Positions 6,950-15,130 are shown, counted from the first letter of the stretch. The stretch: DNA of 64,000 nt from Bryobacterales bacterium (GCA_003170295.1 PNAJ01000059.1:89186-153185), one strand, 5' to 3'. Numbers and translations: made by a program. The notes: generated from the sequence alone by a model not told the origin.

Positions 6950-8275
6950 ATGAGACTTGTTGCCGGGCTGATCATTGTAACGGCGTTGTTAGCTCAGCAG
7001 AAGAAACGCGCTGAGCCCGCGCCCGCTGTGTTTCCGCTCGAAGCGCTGCGCGTCGAGGGGAACCAGAAGCTGACGGTGGAGAAAATCCTCGCCGTGGCCG
7101 CGTTGAAGACCGGCGAGCCCGTGATCCGCACCGATTTCGATCAGGCTCGCAGGCGTCTGATGGCGACCGGCGCGTTCCAGAGCGTGGCGTATGAGTTTAA
7201 ACCCAGCGCCGACCAAAAGGGCGTCGACGGCGTGCTGCGCGTGATCGAGGTCGATTACTGGTTTCCCTACCGCTTCGAGGATCTGCCCGCCTCCGACGAC
7301 GCTCTCCGCGCGATGTTGCGTAAACAGGAGCCGATCCTCGACGATCGCATTCCCGCGACCAAGGAAGTGATCGCGCGATACACCGCCGCGATTGCGGAAT
7401 TTTTAGGCGGCAAAGTGGAAGTCACCGGCAAGGTGATGTCGGATGTGCCGGATCAGCCGGCCATTGTATTCCGCCCGCCGGGCGCGCGGCCGAACATCGC
7501 CGAAGTGCATTTTTTAGGCAACGACGTGCTGCCGACGACGACGCTGGTGAACTCGCTCGCTCCCGTCGCCGTGGGCGTGCCGTATAGCGACGCGACCATG
7601 CATGAGCTGCTCGACGCGAGCACTCGTTCGCTCTATGAAGCGCGCGGCCGAGTCGGCGTCACGTTCCCGAAAATCGTAGTGGAACGCGCCGCGAAGATCG
7701 ACGGCGTGTCGGTCACCATCACCGTGAAGGAGGGCGAATCGTACAACCTGGGCGTGGTGAAAGTCACGGGCGTTCCTCCGGACGAAGCGGACGGAATCAA
7801 AAATATCGGCAAATGGCGCGCGGGCGACATCGCGAATCTGGAAGAGGTCCGCTCCGGCGCGACGAGAATCGCGGACCGGCTGAAGAACAACGGCTACCTG
7901 CACGTCACCGCGCGCACCGATCGCACGATTCATGAGAACGATCACACCGTCGACGCGCTGATTACGGTGAACGCGGGTCCGCAATATCACTTCGGCAAGC
8001 TGACCATCGAGGGGCTCGATATGCTGACGGAGCCGCAGATCCGCAGGGTCTGGATCATGAATACGGGCAGTCCGTTCCATCCCGACTATCCCGACCAGTT
8101 TCTAAAAAACCTTCGCGACGAAGGAGTCTTCGACAATCTTGGTGAGACGCGCGCGGAGAAAATCGTGAATGAGAAGACCAAGATCGTGGACGTGAAGCTG
8201 TACTTCGGGGCGGCGAAGCCGAAGGAGAAAACGGGCGTCACGTCGCCGGGAGGCCGCGGCGCATGGCCGCGGTAA
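6950..8275 (+). CDS. Secreted POTRA-repeat protein lacking a beta-barrel (BamA/TamA-like N-terminal part)
   Basis: Start chosen at the ATG of MRLVAGLIIVTALLAQ, a signal peptide; the track start at 6866 lies inside the previous gene. About four POTRA-like units follow, each opening with a beta strand ending in a xxGN/xxG turn: LEALRVEGNQKLTVEKIL, IAEVHFLGNDVLPTTTL, LGVVKVTGVPPDEADG and FGKLTIEGLDMLTEPQI. After the last unit the protein ends in a short Lys/Gly/Pro-rich tail with no Omp85 barrel. A periplasmic adaptor for outer-membrane protein assembly is plausible. The 441-residue length and lack of barrel are unlike BamA or TamA. Confidence 0.75.
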   Translation: MRLVAGLIIVTALLAQQKKRAEPAPAVFPLEALRVEGNQKLTVEKILAVAALKTGEPVIRTDFDQARRRLMATGAFQSVAYEFKPSADQKGVDGVLRVIEVDYWFPYRFEDLPASDDALRAMLRKQEPILDDRIPATKEVIARYTAAIAEFLGGKVEVTGKVMSDVPDQPAIVFRPPGARPNIAEVHFLGNDVLPTTTLVNSLAPVAVGVPYSDATMHELLDASTRSLYEARGRVGVTFPKIVVERAAKIDGVSVTITVKEGESYNLGVVKVTGVPPDEADGIKNIGKWRAGDIANLEEVRSGATRIADRLKNNGYLHVTARTDRTIHENDHTVDALITVNAGPQYHFGKLTIEGLDMLTEPQIRRVWIMNTGSPFHPDYPDQFLKNLRDEGVFDNLGETRAEKIVNEKTKIVDVKLYFGAAKPKEKTGVTSPGGRGAWPR

Positions 8276-8734
8276 TCAGACCACCAGGACCTTGGTCGCC
8301 CAAGCCATCGCTTCGGCTGTGATCTGAGGATTGGTGAACTCGGCATGCTTGCCGGCGAAGTCCGCCTCCACCACCCCACGGGCGGTCGCGCACGCTTTTC
8401 AGACAAAAATCGGGATCTTGTGTTCGATCACTTTCGCGATCGCCTGGCTGAGCGGCGGCCATCCCACCGGAGTTATATTCGCCGCGACCACCGTGCGCAT
8501 CAGCACCGTGGCGTCTCCGGCCAGCTCGATCCGCACCTCGTGACCGGCCTCTTGCAATGCCGCTGCCCAGGCGAACGGGAAATTGGCGCGGGTGGGGTTC
8601 TCGGAGCCGCAGAGTCCGATGAGCAGAAATCGTTGCTTCGATTCATCGGCAGCGGCGGCAACGGGCGAAGCGACCGCGGCTGAGGTCAACATCGCCGTGC
8701 ACAAATGCTGCGACACCTCGCGTCGGGTAGGCAT
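8276..8734 (-). CDS. DsrE/DsrF-family protein with in-frame UGA: candidate selenoprotein
   Basis: The track shows two disconnected ORFs here, but reading through the UGA at 8401-8399 in the same frame gives one 152-codon gene. The N-terminus looks Tat-like (TRREVSQHLCTAMLTSAAVASPVAAAA). The DsrE-like core runs through RFLLIGLCGSENPTRANFPFAWAAALQEAGHEV to IPIFV, then UGA (residue 112), then KACATARGVVEADF and QITAEAMAWATKVLVV. Relatives have Cys in a C-x-x-C-x-x-A-R-G segment at this point, so the UGA would make a U-x-x-C redox motif. A hairpin fitting bacterial SECIS rules starts 12 bases after the UGA. The alternative is a nonsense mutation (pseudogene), but downstream codons remain intact and family-like. 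Role: probably periplasmic sulfur or redox transfer, inferred. Confidence 0.7.
8370..8386 (-). promoter_or_regulatory. Candidate bacterial SECIS hairpin after the in-frame UGA
   Basis: In the mRNA the 12 bases after the UGA are followed by ACCGCCC-GUG-GGGUGGU, a seven-pair stem (one G-U) with a three-base loop beginning with G. The first loop base is 20 bases after the UGA, inside the 16-37 base range described for bacterial SECIS elements, and a G in the first two loop positions is also expected. GC-rich coding DNA forms hairpins easily, so this supports the selenoprotein reading but does not prove it. Confidence 0.5.
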
Positions 8735-8768
8735 GATTTATAGTAACTGGAAGACTCCGATGCCGTCG

Positions 8769-8993
8769 TCACAGCACGCCGTGCTCAAGCCTCCCGAGCA
8801 CAGCGACTACCGCCTGACGGCCTTCACGGGTTCCGAGCAGCGACACGGGCGTTGCGTAGTCGAGAGCGCGCACAGGCGTGCCCATCCACCGCATGGCGGC
8901 GGTCTTGTCTCCGATCACCTTGACGGCTTCATGAAGGAATTCTGCAATGATCGAAGCTTCGCCTTCGGAACCGTCTGTTGTCCTGTTCTTCAA
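8769..8993 (-). CDS. Orphan MbcA/ParS/Xre-type antitoxin C-terminal domain (truncated?)
   Basis: 74 residues from a TTG codon at 8993. The segment AAMRWMGTPVRALDYATPVSLLGTREGRQAVVAVLGRLEHGVL is the toxin-binding domain of Xre/ParS/MbcA antitoxins (formerly DUF2384), including the typical TP.SLL.T.EGR..V...L.R.EHGV. Family members normally have an additional N-terminal part; here the frame stays open upstream without a good start and runs into a degenerate REP-like repeat. No RES-domain toxin follows; the next gene on the strand is the DsrE-like protein. Best read as an orphan or eroded antitoxin. Confidence 0.6.
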   Translation of the reverse strand: MKNRTTDGSEGEASIIAEFLHEAVKVIGDKTAAMRWMGTPVRALDYATPVSLLGTREGRQAVVAVLGRLEHGVL

Positions 8994-9058
8994 CGTTCGC
9001 GACTTATCGGGTTTCTTGCCACTAACTTCTGATGATACGTCTTGCCCGGTCCTGCAAT

Positions 9059-9087
9059 GGAACCGCGACCATCGGGAGCGGTCAGAC
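9059..9087. repeat. Degenerate REP-like repeat, family A variant
   Basis: GGAACCGCGACCATCGGGAGCGGTCAGAC resembles the family-A REP (CCGTGACC-N2-AGGGAGCGGT) in GCGACC-N2-GGGAGCGGT. It lies just upstream of the truncated antitoxin ORF. Confidence 0.45.
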
Positions 9088-9100
9088 CCAGGGGCGTCGT

Positions 9101-9343
9101 TCAGCCCTTGCAGTCGACCTGATGCCGCGCCGCGGGCGCAAGCGCGCGCACGAATCCGCTCTCGATGTTCGCCAATCTGCGGCTCTCATGGCGGATGCGC
9201 TGCTTGATCACGCGGATCGCGCGCTTGGCTGCTTCGCCCGCCGCAATCGACGCTTTCACGGCATCGCACAGCTCGAACGTCGGTCGAATCGAGTCGAGCG
9301 CGGCGATGGCTTCCGCACGCATTTCGCCCGCGGCTTTGAGCAC
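9101..9343 (-). CDS. Small protein of unknown function downstream of fliD
   Basis: 80 residues from a GTG; the frame is open further upstream to overlap the end of fliD. The sequence is helical in appearance (AEAIAALDSIRPTFELCDAVKASIAAGEAAKRAIRVIKQRIRHESRRL), with no signal peptide or membrane segment. In many genomes a flagellar chaperone gene such as fliS or fliT follows fliD, but I see no motif linking this ORF to those families. It may be a real gene of the fliD unit or just an open frame. Confidence 0.35.
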   Translation of the reverse strand: MLKAAGEMRAEAIAALDSIRPTFELCDAVKASIAAGEAAKRAIRVIKQRIRHESRRLANIESGFVRALAPAARHQVDCKG

Positions 9344-9399
9344 ATCCAGATCCTGCGCTTCGGCGGCGGCAATCGTGATCCGTGTAGTTTGTTCGATGG

Positions 9400-10767
9400 T
9401 CAGGCCACGTTTCCTGTCGATTTCCCGTACATCACTAAGTAGAGGCCTTGCAGACTTCCGTTCAACGTCGCTTGCTGCGATTCGTAGGCTGACTCCAATG
9501 CGTCGGCCGCCTCGATTTGTTTGGCGAGACCCTTCTGCATGTTTTGGATGTTCGTCGTGGTCTTGAGGATCTCGGCTTGAAGGTGGGTATCGGTCGTGGT
9601 GTCGCCGGACACCTCGATCTGGATCTGCCCGTCAATCGGACTGCTGAACTGATCGAATGTCTTCGAAAACGCTCCCAGACCGGTGGTGGTGGATCCCGCG
9701 AACTTCAATGCATCGGTCAGTTGCGTGGAACTCATGCCATTGATCTTCGTTTGATCGAACGTGGCAGCTCCATTGGAGGAATTAAATGTGACGCCCAGAT
9801 CGGCCAGACTGTGAATGCTTCCGCTGGCGCTCTGATACGAGGTCATCTGGTGCATCGCCGCACGAAGCTGACTGATCACCGGGTCGCCGAGCAGCGCGCC
9901 GCCGCCGGGTCCGACCTGCGCCTGCACCGCCGCTTCCAGTGAGTTGTAATTCGTGATCAGATCCTGCAAACTGCTCGTGAGTTGCGAGGGATCGCTCGCC
10001 AGCGTCATCTTGACCGCCGTACTGGTGGGCGCGATAATATTGAACGTCAATCCCGAAATCACGTTGTTGACCGTGTTGCTAGCCTGGCTGATAGGGATGC
10101 CATTCAATTTGAACACCGCGTTGGTGCCCGGATTGGTGGCCGTCAGGATGTTCGTGTTCGCACCGGTAGGATCGTCGTTCAACTGCAGCGCTGCGAGTCC
10201 GGTCGCATTCGCCTGGAGCGAAAGGTAATTCGTCCCCGTGCCGGTAGTTAGAATCGAGGCCGTCACGCCCACGCCCATGCCGTTGATCTGATTCATCACG
10301 CCGGAGAGCGTGTTCGTGGTGAGAGTGAACGTGTTGTGGACGCCTCCAATCACCAGATCCATCTTGCCGGTCGTCGATACCGGCGTCGCAGAGGGGTCCG
10401 CATAGCTGATCAGCGATGTTTCCGAGGCGGCGGCTGCCGCTGACGTTACGGAGTTGATCGTATAAGTCGCAGCCGTTGTCGCGCCGGAGTTGGTCACGGT
10501 CACTGCCGCGGTATTGGAACTGGTGGCGCTCAACGCCTGGCCCGCCGCAAGCGTGCCCAGACTGGTCAAACTGGTGGTCAGCGCGGCTACCGTGCTTTCG
10601 AGAGAACCCAGCGTCGCCTTGTGCCCCAGAACAAACGTATCCTGGGTCTGGAGCTGGGATAGAGGAACCTCGGATGTCTGTACCGCTTTATTAAGGATGT
10701 TCTGAAAGTCGGTGGCATACTGCCCCGTTAAGTTCATTACGATCGGTGTAATGGTAGAACTGCTCAC
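9400..10767 (-). CDS. fliD: Flagellar hook-associated protein 2 / filament cap FliD
   Basis: FliD caps the flagellar filament and assists flagellin folding outside the cell. The 455-residue protein is Thr/Ser/Ala-rich and has no signal peptide, as expected for flagellar type III export. The N-terminal region includes ILNKAVQTSEVPLSQLQTQ and GSLESTVAALTTSLTSLG. The mid-section contains VFKLNGIPISQASNTVNNVISGLTFNI, a typical FliD segment. The C-terminus contains a coiled-coil-like stretch, LQAEILKTTTNIQNMQKGLAKQIEAADALESAYESQQATLNGSL. No other filament genes lie beside it; the only other flagellar genes here are flbD-motA-motB 48 kb away. Confidence 0.85.
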   Translation of the reverse strand: MSSSTITPIVMNLTGQYATDFQNILNKAVQTSEVPLSQLQTQDTFVLGHKATLGSLESTVAALTTSLTSLGTLAAGQALSATSSNTAAVTVTNSGATTAATYTINSVTSAAAAASETSLISYADPSATPVSTTGKMDLVIGGVHNTFTLTTNTLSGVMNQINGMGVGVTASILTTGTGTNYLSLQANATGLAALQLNDDPTGANTNILTATNPGTNAVFKLNGIPISQASNTVNNVISGLTFNIIAPTSTAVKMTLASDPSQLTSSLQDLITNYNSLEAAVQAQVGPGGGALLGDPVISQLRAAMHQMTSYQSASGSIHSLADLGVTFNSSNGAATFDQTKINGMSSTQLTDALKFAGSTTTGLGAFSKTFDQFSSPIDGQIQIEVSGDTTTDTHLQAEILKTTTNIQNMQKGLAKQIEAADALESAYESQQATLNGSLQGLYLVMYGKSTGNVA

Positions 10768-10798
10768 AAGGGACTCATCGGCTCAACCGGAGGAAAGT

Positions 10799-12094
10799 GT
10801 GAGCAGGAATTTGCCGACCCGATGGTACCTGGGGGCGATCTGGCTGGCGTTCCTCGTCCACGGGGCCTTTTATTGCCATCTCATTCCGTTGTGGGAAGGC
10901 TTCGACGAGTGGGGGCATTACGCCTTCGTCGAATATCTGCGCCTCCACGGCACGCTGCCCTTGCCGTCCGATGATGTGACGGAAGAGATTCACGATTCGG
11001 TCGAATCCGAGCCCATCCGGCATGAAGAGGTAGAACCTCTAAAAGTGTTCGAAGCCCAGCAGCCTCCGCTCTATTATTGGATACTTTCGGTGCCGAACCG
11101 GATCTTCATTCACACACCCATCTCGATTCGGGTCCATCGGTTGCGGCTGTTCAGCGTACTCATCGCGTCGCTGGTGATTCCACTCGCGTATCTTGCTGCC
11201 CTTGAGCTGTTTTATAGCCGCGCGATCGCATTGAGTGTCTGCGCGCTGATCGTCTCCATGCCGGCGCTGATGATTGATATCTCGAGAATCGGCAATGAAA
11301 GCCTCTCGATTGCGATAGCATCCTGGATCATCCTGCTTCTGCTCCGGCAATCCCAGTCCGTCACTGGCCGTCTTGTGGGGCCGCCAATTCTGGCGGCAGC
11401 CGCCTTTTCAGGCGGCTCCGCTCTCGGTCTCGCGCTGGGCCTCGGACTCTTAACGAAGGCATATTTCCTCGCGTTCATCCCGGTGCTGCTTCTGCGCCGC
11501 CGCATTTATTCGCTGCTCGTTGCTATCGCCATCGGCGGCTGGTGGTATTGGCGAAATTTTCGTTTGACCGGTACGCTGACTGGCGAAGTGACGGACGTCG
11601 CGGTGTCGAAGCTCGGGTTCGCGGCAAAGCTTGCGGCTATCGGAAAGGTACATTGGCTGCGGGTGCTCGATTCCGCGGTCTGGACGCATATCTGGACCGG
11701 CGCATGGAGCTTCCTCACCGTCCGGAGCTGGATGTATCGCGTGTTTGAGGTGGTTTTTCTAATCGTTGCAATTATGGTCGTTTTAGCGCTCGCCAGGCGT
11801 CCTATTGGACGATTTAAGGGCAAATTAGCGCTGTTATGTTCGCTAGAAGCGCTGTTTGCCCTGGGAATCTCCTATCAGTCGGTGTTGATTTTTCTTGCGA
11901 AGAACATCATGTTCGCCCCCGGCTGGTATTTCTACGCGCTGGTCGTCGCGGAGGCGCTTTTATTGGCCTCGGGAATGCTTCTATTGGTTGGCCGGAAGCG
12001 AGTCCTGCTGGCGATGGGATTCCTCATCGCGTTATTCGTGGCGCTCGACGTCTATACCGCGATTTTTGTTCTCGCGCGTTTTTACAAACGCTAG
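10799..12094 (+). CDS. Multi-pass membrane glycosyltransferase-like protein (PMT/ArnT-type fold)
   Basis: The track starts at 10712 within fliD, but a strong GGAGG at 10789-10793 sits five bases before a GTG at 10799, giving 431 residues. The protein has about ten membrane helices, the first being WYLGAIWLAFLVHGAFYCHLI. A large first loop carries acidic and aromatic residues (WEGFDEWGHYAFVEYL, AQQPPLYYWILS), the pattern of lipid-linked-sugar glycosyltransferases of the GT39/GT83 type, where an Asp near the first helix is catalytic. Substrate unknown. Divergent from fliD; a repeat follows its stop. Confidence 0.7.
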   Translation: MSRNLPTRWYLGAIWLAFLVHGAFYCHLIPLWEGFDEWGHYAFVEYLRLHGTLPLPSDDVTEEIHDSVESEPIRHEEVEPLKVFEAQQPPLYYWILSVPNRIFIHTPISIRVHRLRLFSVLIASLVIPLAYLAALELFYSRAIALSVCALIVSMPALMIDISRIGNESLSIAIASWIILLLLRQSQSVTGRLVGPPILAAAAFSGGSALGLALGLGLLTKAYFLAFIPVLLLRRRIYSLLVAIAIGGWWYWRNFRLTGTLTGEVTDVAVSKLGFAAKLAAIGKVHWLRVLDSAVWTHIWTGAWSFLTVRSWMYRVFEVVFLIVAIMVVLALARRPIGRFKGKLALLCSLEALFALGISYQSVLIFLAKNIMFAPGWYFYALVVAEALLLASGMLLLVGRKRVLLAMGFLIALFVALDVYTAIFVLARFYKR

Positions 12095-12177
12095 TGTGGC
12101 GCGGACCCCCCGGTCCGGCTCTGCGAAACTCAGGCCGACGAGGGCGTCGGCCGCGGACCAGGGGGTCCGCCCCACAT
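12095..12177. repeat. Paired palindromic intergenic repeat, family B (BIME-like)
   Basis: GTGGCGCGGACCCCCCGGTCC at the left and GCGGACCAGGGGGTCCGC at the right are inverted copies of the family-B element, separated by about 40 bases. They sit between two convergent genes, so the transcript ends of both could contain the hairpin. Confidence 0.75.
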
Positions 12178-12188
12178 AAGCTCAGAGA

Positions 12189-13190
12189 CTAGACTTTCCG
12201 CAGCTTCGTGACGCGTCCGACTTCCACCCACTCCACCACGAAAATATTGCCCGCGTGATCGAAACTTGCGCCGTGCGGAGCCACAAATTTCCCCGGCTTG
12301 AAGGCATCCCGAGCCATCACGCGAGTCTTGCGCCACTCGCTCGCCGAATCGTCGCCCAGATGTTCTATCACATTGTTATCGCGGTCGATGAGCGTCACGC
12401 GCGCGCCTAAATCGGGGATCACGAACACGCCGTTACGCTCGCTGAAGTGACACGGCAAATTCGTCCCGCCGACAAACTTCACGTGTTTTCCATCGAGTGT
12501 GAAATATTGCAGCCGCGCATTGCCGCGATCCGCCACCAACAGCAGCGGTTCCGGACCGCGCAAATCCATCGTGATTCCGTGCGGACAATCGAGTTTCCCC
12601 GCTTCCTTCCCTTTTCCGCCGAACGTGCGAATATATTCGCCTTTGCTCGAGTACTGATTGATGAAGCTCGACCCATAACCGTCGCCCACATAAATATCGC
12701 CATTCGGCGCGATCGCGAGATTGGTCGGGCTGTATTTCAGTTGCGCCGTGCTGTACGAGGTAGACTCCTTCGGATACCCCAGCGTGAACACTTCCTCGCC
12801 CGCGAGCGTTGTTTTCACGACAATCCCGCGCTTGGTGTCGCACAAATAGAGGAATTCGTGGCGGCCTTCTTTATGGATGTGCAGGCCGTGCGCGCCGCCC
12901 TCAAACTGCGCCCCCCAGCTCTTCACGAATTTTCCCTTGGAGTCGAAAACCACCATGGTGTCGTGCTTTTCACTGGTTTTATTCACCGTGTGATGGACGT
13001 AGATGTGCCCGTGCGAATCCTCGCATACGCCGTGCGTGTTGCCGTATTTCAGGCCGGCGGGCAGCGCGCCCCAATCGGAAATCATCTCGTATTGAAATTC
13101 ACCCGATCCGACAATCGGATTTTTCGACCCGCTCTTGGACGATGCAATGACAGCGGGCGCAAGCGCCACGAATGTTCGACGGGACATCAT
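12189..13190 (-). CDS. Tat-exported NHL-repeat six-bladed beta-propeller protein
   Basis: 333 residues starting with a twin-arginine signal, MMSRRTFVALAPAVIASS. Repeated blades of NHL type follow: GLKYGNTHGVCEDSHGHIYVHH, PTNLAIAPNGDIYVGDGYGSS, CPHGITMDLRGPEPLLLVADRGNARLQYF and APHGASFDHAGNIFVVEW. Such propellers are scaffolds for binding or for lyase reactions (peptidylglycine-amidating lyase-like), but no catalytic set can be named. Its ATG overlaps the stop of the papain-like protease gene, so the two are cotranslated and both act outside the cytoplasm or at the surface. Confidence 0.85.
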   Translation of the reverse strand: MMSRRTFVALAPAVIASSKSGSKNPIVGSGEFQYEMISDWGALPAGLKYGNTHGVCEDSHGHIYVHHTVNKTSEKHDTMVVFDSKGKFVKSWGAQFEGGAHGLHIHKEGRHEFLYLCDTKRGIVVKTTLAGEEVFTLGYPKESTSYSTAQLKYSPTNLAIAPNGDIYVGDGYGSSFINQYSSKGEYIRTFGGKGKEAGKLDCPHGITMDLRGPEPLLLVADRGNARLQYFTLDGKHVKFVGGTNLPCHFSERNGVFVIPDLGARVTLIDRDNNVIEHLGDDSASEWRKTRVMARDAFKPGKFVAPHGASFDHAGNIFVVEWVEVGRVTKLRKV

Positions 13191-14593
13191 TTCGGTGGTT
13201 CCTCATCTTTCTTTACTAAGACCGCGGTCAGTTCCGGATCGGAGGCCTCCAGCACTTTTTTCGGGATGTAGCAATAGCCATTGTCGCCCCAATCGGTGCC
13301 CCAGGAATTTTTCACGATATAGAAATTGCCAGTGTAGCCGACCATCAGCATGGCGTGGCGTCCGTGCTGGCCGCTGGGCGCCTCCGCGGCATTGAACATG
13401 CCGTCGCGGCCGATGTCGGAAAACGCCTCCCCGGTGTTGATCGAAATATGCACCGGACAGCCCGCGCTCAGGACCTTGCGCGCGTCTTCGAGCGAAATAG
13501 GCAGAGGCGTCGCGGGCAGCACGTGCTTCCCCGCATCGGCCGAGAGCACTCGTTCCGAGGTCACCGGCACTTCGCTCGAATCCGGCCACAATTCCTGCCG
13601 GCAGGTACCCTGCTCCGTCAGCAAACGCCCTGGATCCGGACCTCCAGTAGTGCCGTCGCCGCCTTTGTACGCGTATTGATAATCTTTCGCGTCGCCCTGC
13701 ATGCGCTGAAATTCGAGCATCGTGAAACTCGGCGACAGCCGCGGCGAGCTGCCCGTCTTCATACTCGTCACCAGTTCGGTCGCATGCGTCCACGCGAATG
13801 CCGAGCACCGCGACGTCTGCCCCTGATCCCCGATCGGGGTCGCGAATTTGCGCAGGTCGACCGCGTCTTTCGGCTCGACCGCGGCGAACGCCGGCGGCAA
13901 GGGCTGCGGCGGAGCAATATCGCCTTTCTGCGGCACACTTACGTCGACATTGCTGAAATCGACCCCGGTATAACGAGCCATCAGAAGCGACAACGCCGCC
14001 GCCTCGATGAATCCAAATGCGTGCAGACGGCCGTCCTGCTGATAGAGATTGATGGTGTCCGCGCTGCCCGGCACCACCTGATTCAAGCCGCGCATGAAAC
14101 CCGGATCCGCGAACTCCTGATACCCTTGCGCGGCTAGTTTCGTCGCTTGCGTGTCGCCGAAATACTCGTGATTGCCGAACAGATTCTTGGCGGATTCGTC
14201 GTAGTCCGACTCCGTCCAATTGCCGTCGTCTTCCTGAAAATCATCGGCCGTGGCATTGGGAAAATCTTCAGCCGGGGGCGCGGTGTCGTCGTCGAGTTCG
14301 ACTAAATCATCGGGATCGGAAAAGGATTCGTTGACGTCGTCGTAGTATTCGTCGTCGTTATTATCGTTGTCGCCATCGCCTCCGGCCGCGGCGTCTTCCG
14401 GTTGATCGTCGGCGTCCGGTTGATCATCGTCCTGTTGATCGTCGTCTTGTTGATCGTCGGAGTCCTGATCGTCGTCGTCCTGATCGCCACCGCCGTCGCC
14501 GTCGCCGCCGTCACCACCGCCGTCGCCGTCATCGTCTTCCAGCCAATACCGCCGATTTTCGTCGCGAGGATCGTCGTAGGTCATCAGAGACAT
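13187..14593 (-). CDS. Papain-like (C1 family) cysteine protease with long Asp-rich N-terminus
   Basis: 468 residues when started at MSLMTYDD (ATG at 14593); the track's earlier start would translate a REP repeat. Residues 15-120 are extremely acidic, with DDD/DDQQ/GDGD runs that could bind calcium or work as a highly charged pro-region. The C1 protease domain follows: catalytic Cys263 in GDQGQTSRCSAFAW, His413 in GRHAMLMVGY and Asn429 in VKNSWGTDWGDNGYCYIP. The Cys motif differs from papain's QGxCGSCW, with SRC replacing GSC. No signal peptide is evident, so export is unclear. Overlaps the NHL gene start by four bases. Confidence 0.85.
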   Translation of the reverse strand: MSLMTYDDPRDENRRYWLEDDDGDGGGDGGDGDGGGDQDDDDQDSDDQQDDDQQDDDQPDADDQPEDAAAGGDGDNDNNDDEYYDDVNESFSDPDDLVELDDDTAPPAEDFPNATADDFQEDDGNWTESDYDESAKNLFGNHEYFGDTQATKLAAQGYQEFADPGFMRGLNQVVPGSADTINLYQQDGRLHAFGFIEAAALSLLMARYTGVDFSNVDVSVPQKGDIAPPQPLPPAFAAVEPKDAVDLRKFATPIGDQGQTSRCSAFAWTHATELVTSMKTGSSPRLSPSFTMLEFQRMQGDAKDYQYAYKGGDGTTGGPDPGRLLTEQGTCRQELWPDSSEVPVTSERVLSADAGKHVLPATPLPISLEDARKVLSAGCPVHISINTGEAFSDIGRDGMFNAAEAPSGQHGRHAMLMVGYTGNFYIVKNSWGTDWGDNGYCYIPKKVLEASDPELTAVLVKKDEEPPK

Positions 14594-14598
14594 CGTAC

Positions 14599-14623
14599 AC
14601 CGCTCCCTGCGGTCACGGCTCGG
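14599..14623 (-). repeat. REP repeat, family A (downstream of RAYT)
   Basis: On the minus strand this reads CCGAGCCGTGACCGCAGGGAGCGGT. It lies at the 3' end of the RAYT gene, and its GAGCCGTGA provides the last two codons and stop of that gene. It is inverted relative to the copy at 15131-15157 on the gene's other side. Confidence 0.8.
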
Positions 14624-15107
14624 AAGAATCGTAAATGGCCATTGGCTCTCCCTGCTTGTCAACCACGTACCCAAGAGCCGCTAAAACATCCTCCCGCTTC
14701 CACAACCAGCGAGTGCTGCCATGCCGAGCCCACCGCTTTCGATCTGACCCATCGAACGCCAGCTCATTCAAGCGCCGGCTCGCGAACGACTTGAGGTCGT
14801 TCATCACTCTCTCTGGCCGAACCTCCGCGTCGATCAGCAGGTGAACATGATTCGTACGCACATGCGCCGCCAACAAACTCCAACCGCGATTCGAACACCG
14901 GTCGATCACCGACGCCAACACCGCCTGCCTGCGGCCTTCATCCATCGAATAGGGTGGCTGGTCCATCTGATGCCGCGCCCACTCTACCCATTTTGTATCG
15001 CCCTCGACCAAGCGGCTTCCCGGAATATTGTGATTCCGATCCACGGAGCCCGGCGAATCACCATGCAGATGACATCCGTAGCAAGCGAACGTGATCAGAT
15101 AAGTCAT
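14613..15107 (-). CDS. REP-associated tyrosine transposase (RAYT, Y1/IS200-like)
   Basis: 164 residues. The Y1 transposase signatures are the N-terminal strand MTYLITFACYGCHLHG, the metal-binding His pair in HVRTNHVHLLIDA (H-x-H) and a Tyr in LGYVVDKQGEPM expected to be the nucleophile. RAYTs are domesticated single-strand nucleases that recognise REP hairpins. This gene is bracketed by inverted family-A REPs at 14599-14623 and 15131-15157, the classical REPtron layout, and the stop codon lies inside the downstream REP. I see no IS200 terminal ends or second ORF, so it is not a free insertion sequence. Confidence 0.9.
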   Translation of the reverse strand: MTYLITFACYGCHLHGDSPGSVDRNHNIPGSRLVEGDTKWVEWARHQMDQPPYSMDEGRRQAVLASVIDRCSNRGWSLLAAHVRTNHVHLLIDAEVRPERVMNDLKSFASRRLNELAFDGSDRKRWARHGSTRWLWKREDVLAALGYVVDKQGEPMAIYDSSEP

Positions 15108-15130
15108 CGAGATCGCGACTAAGCCGATTC

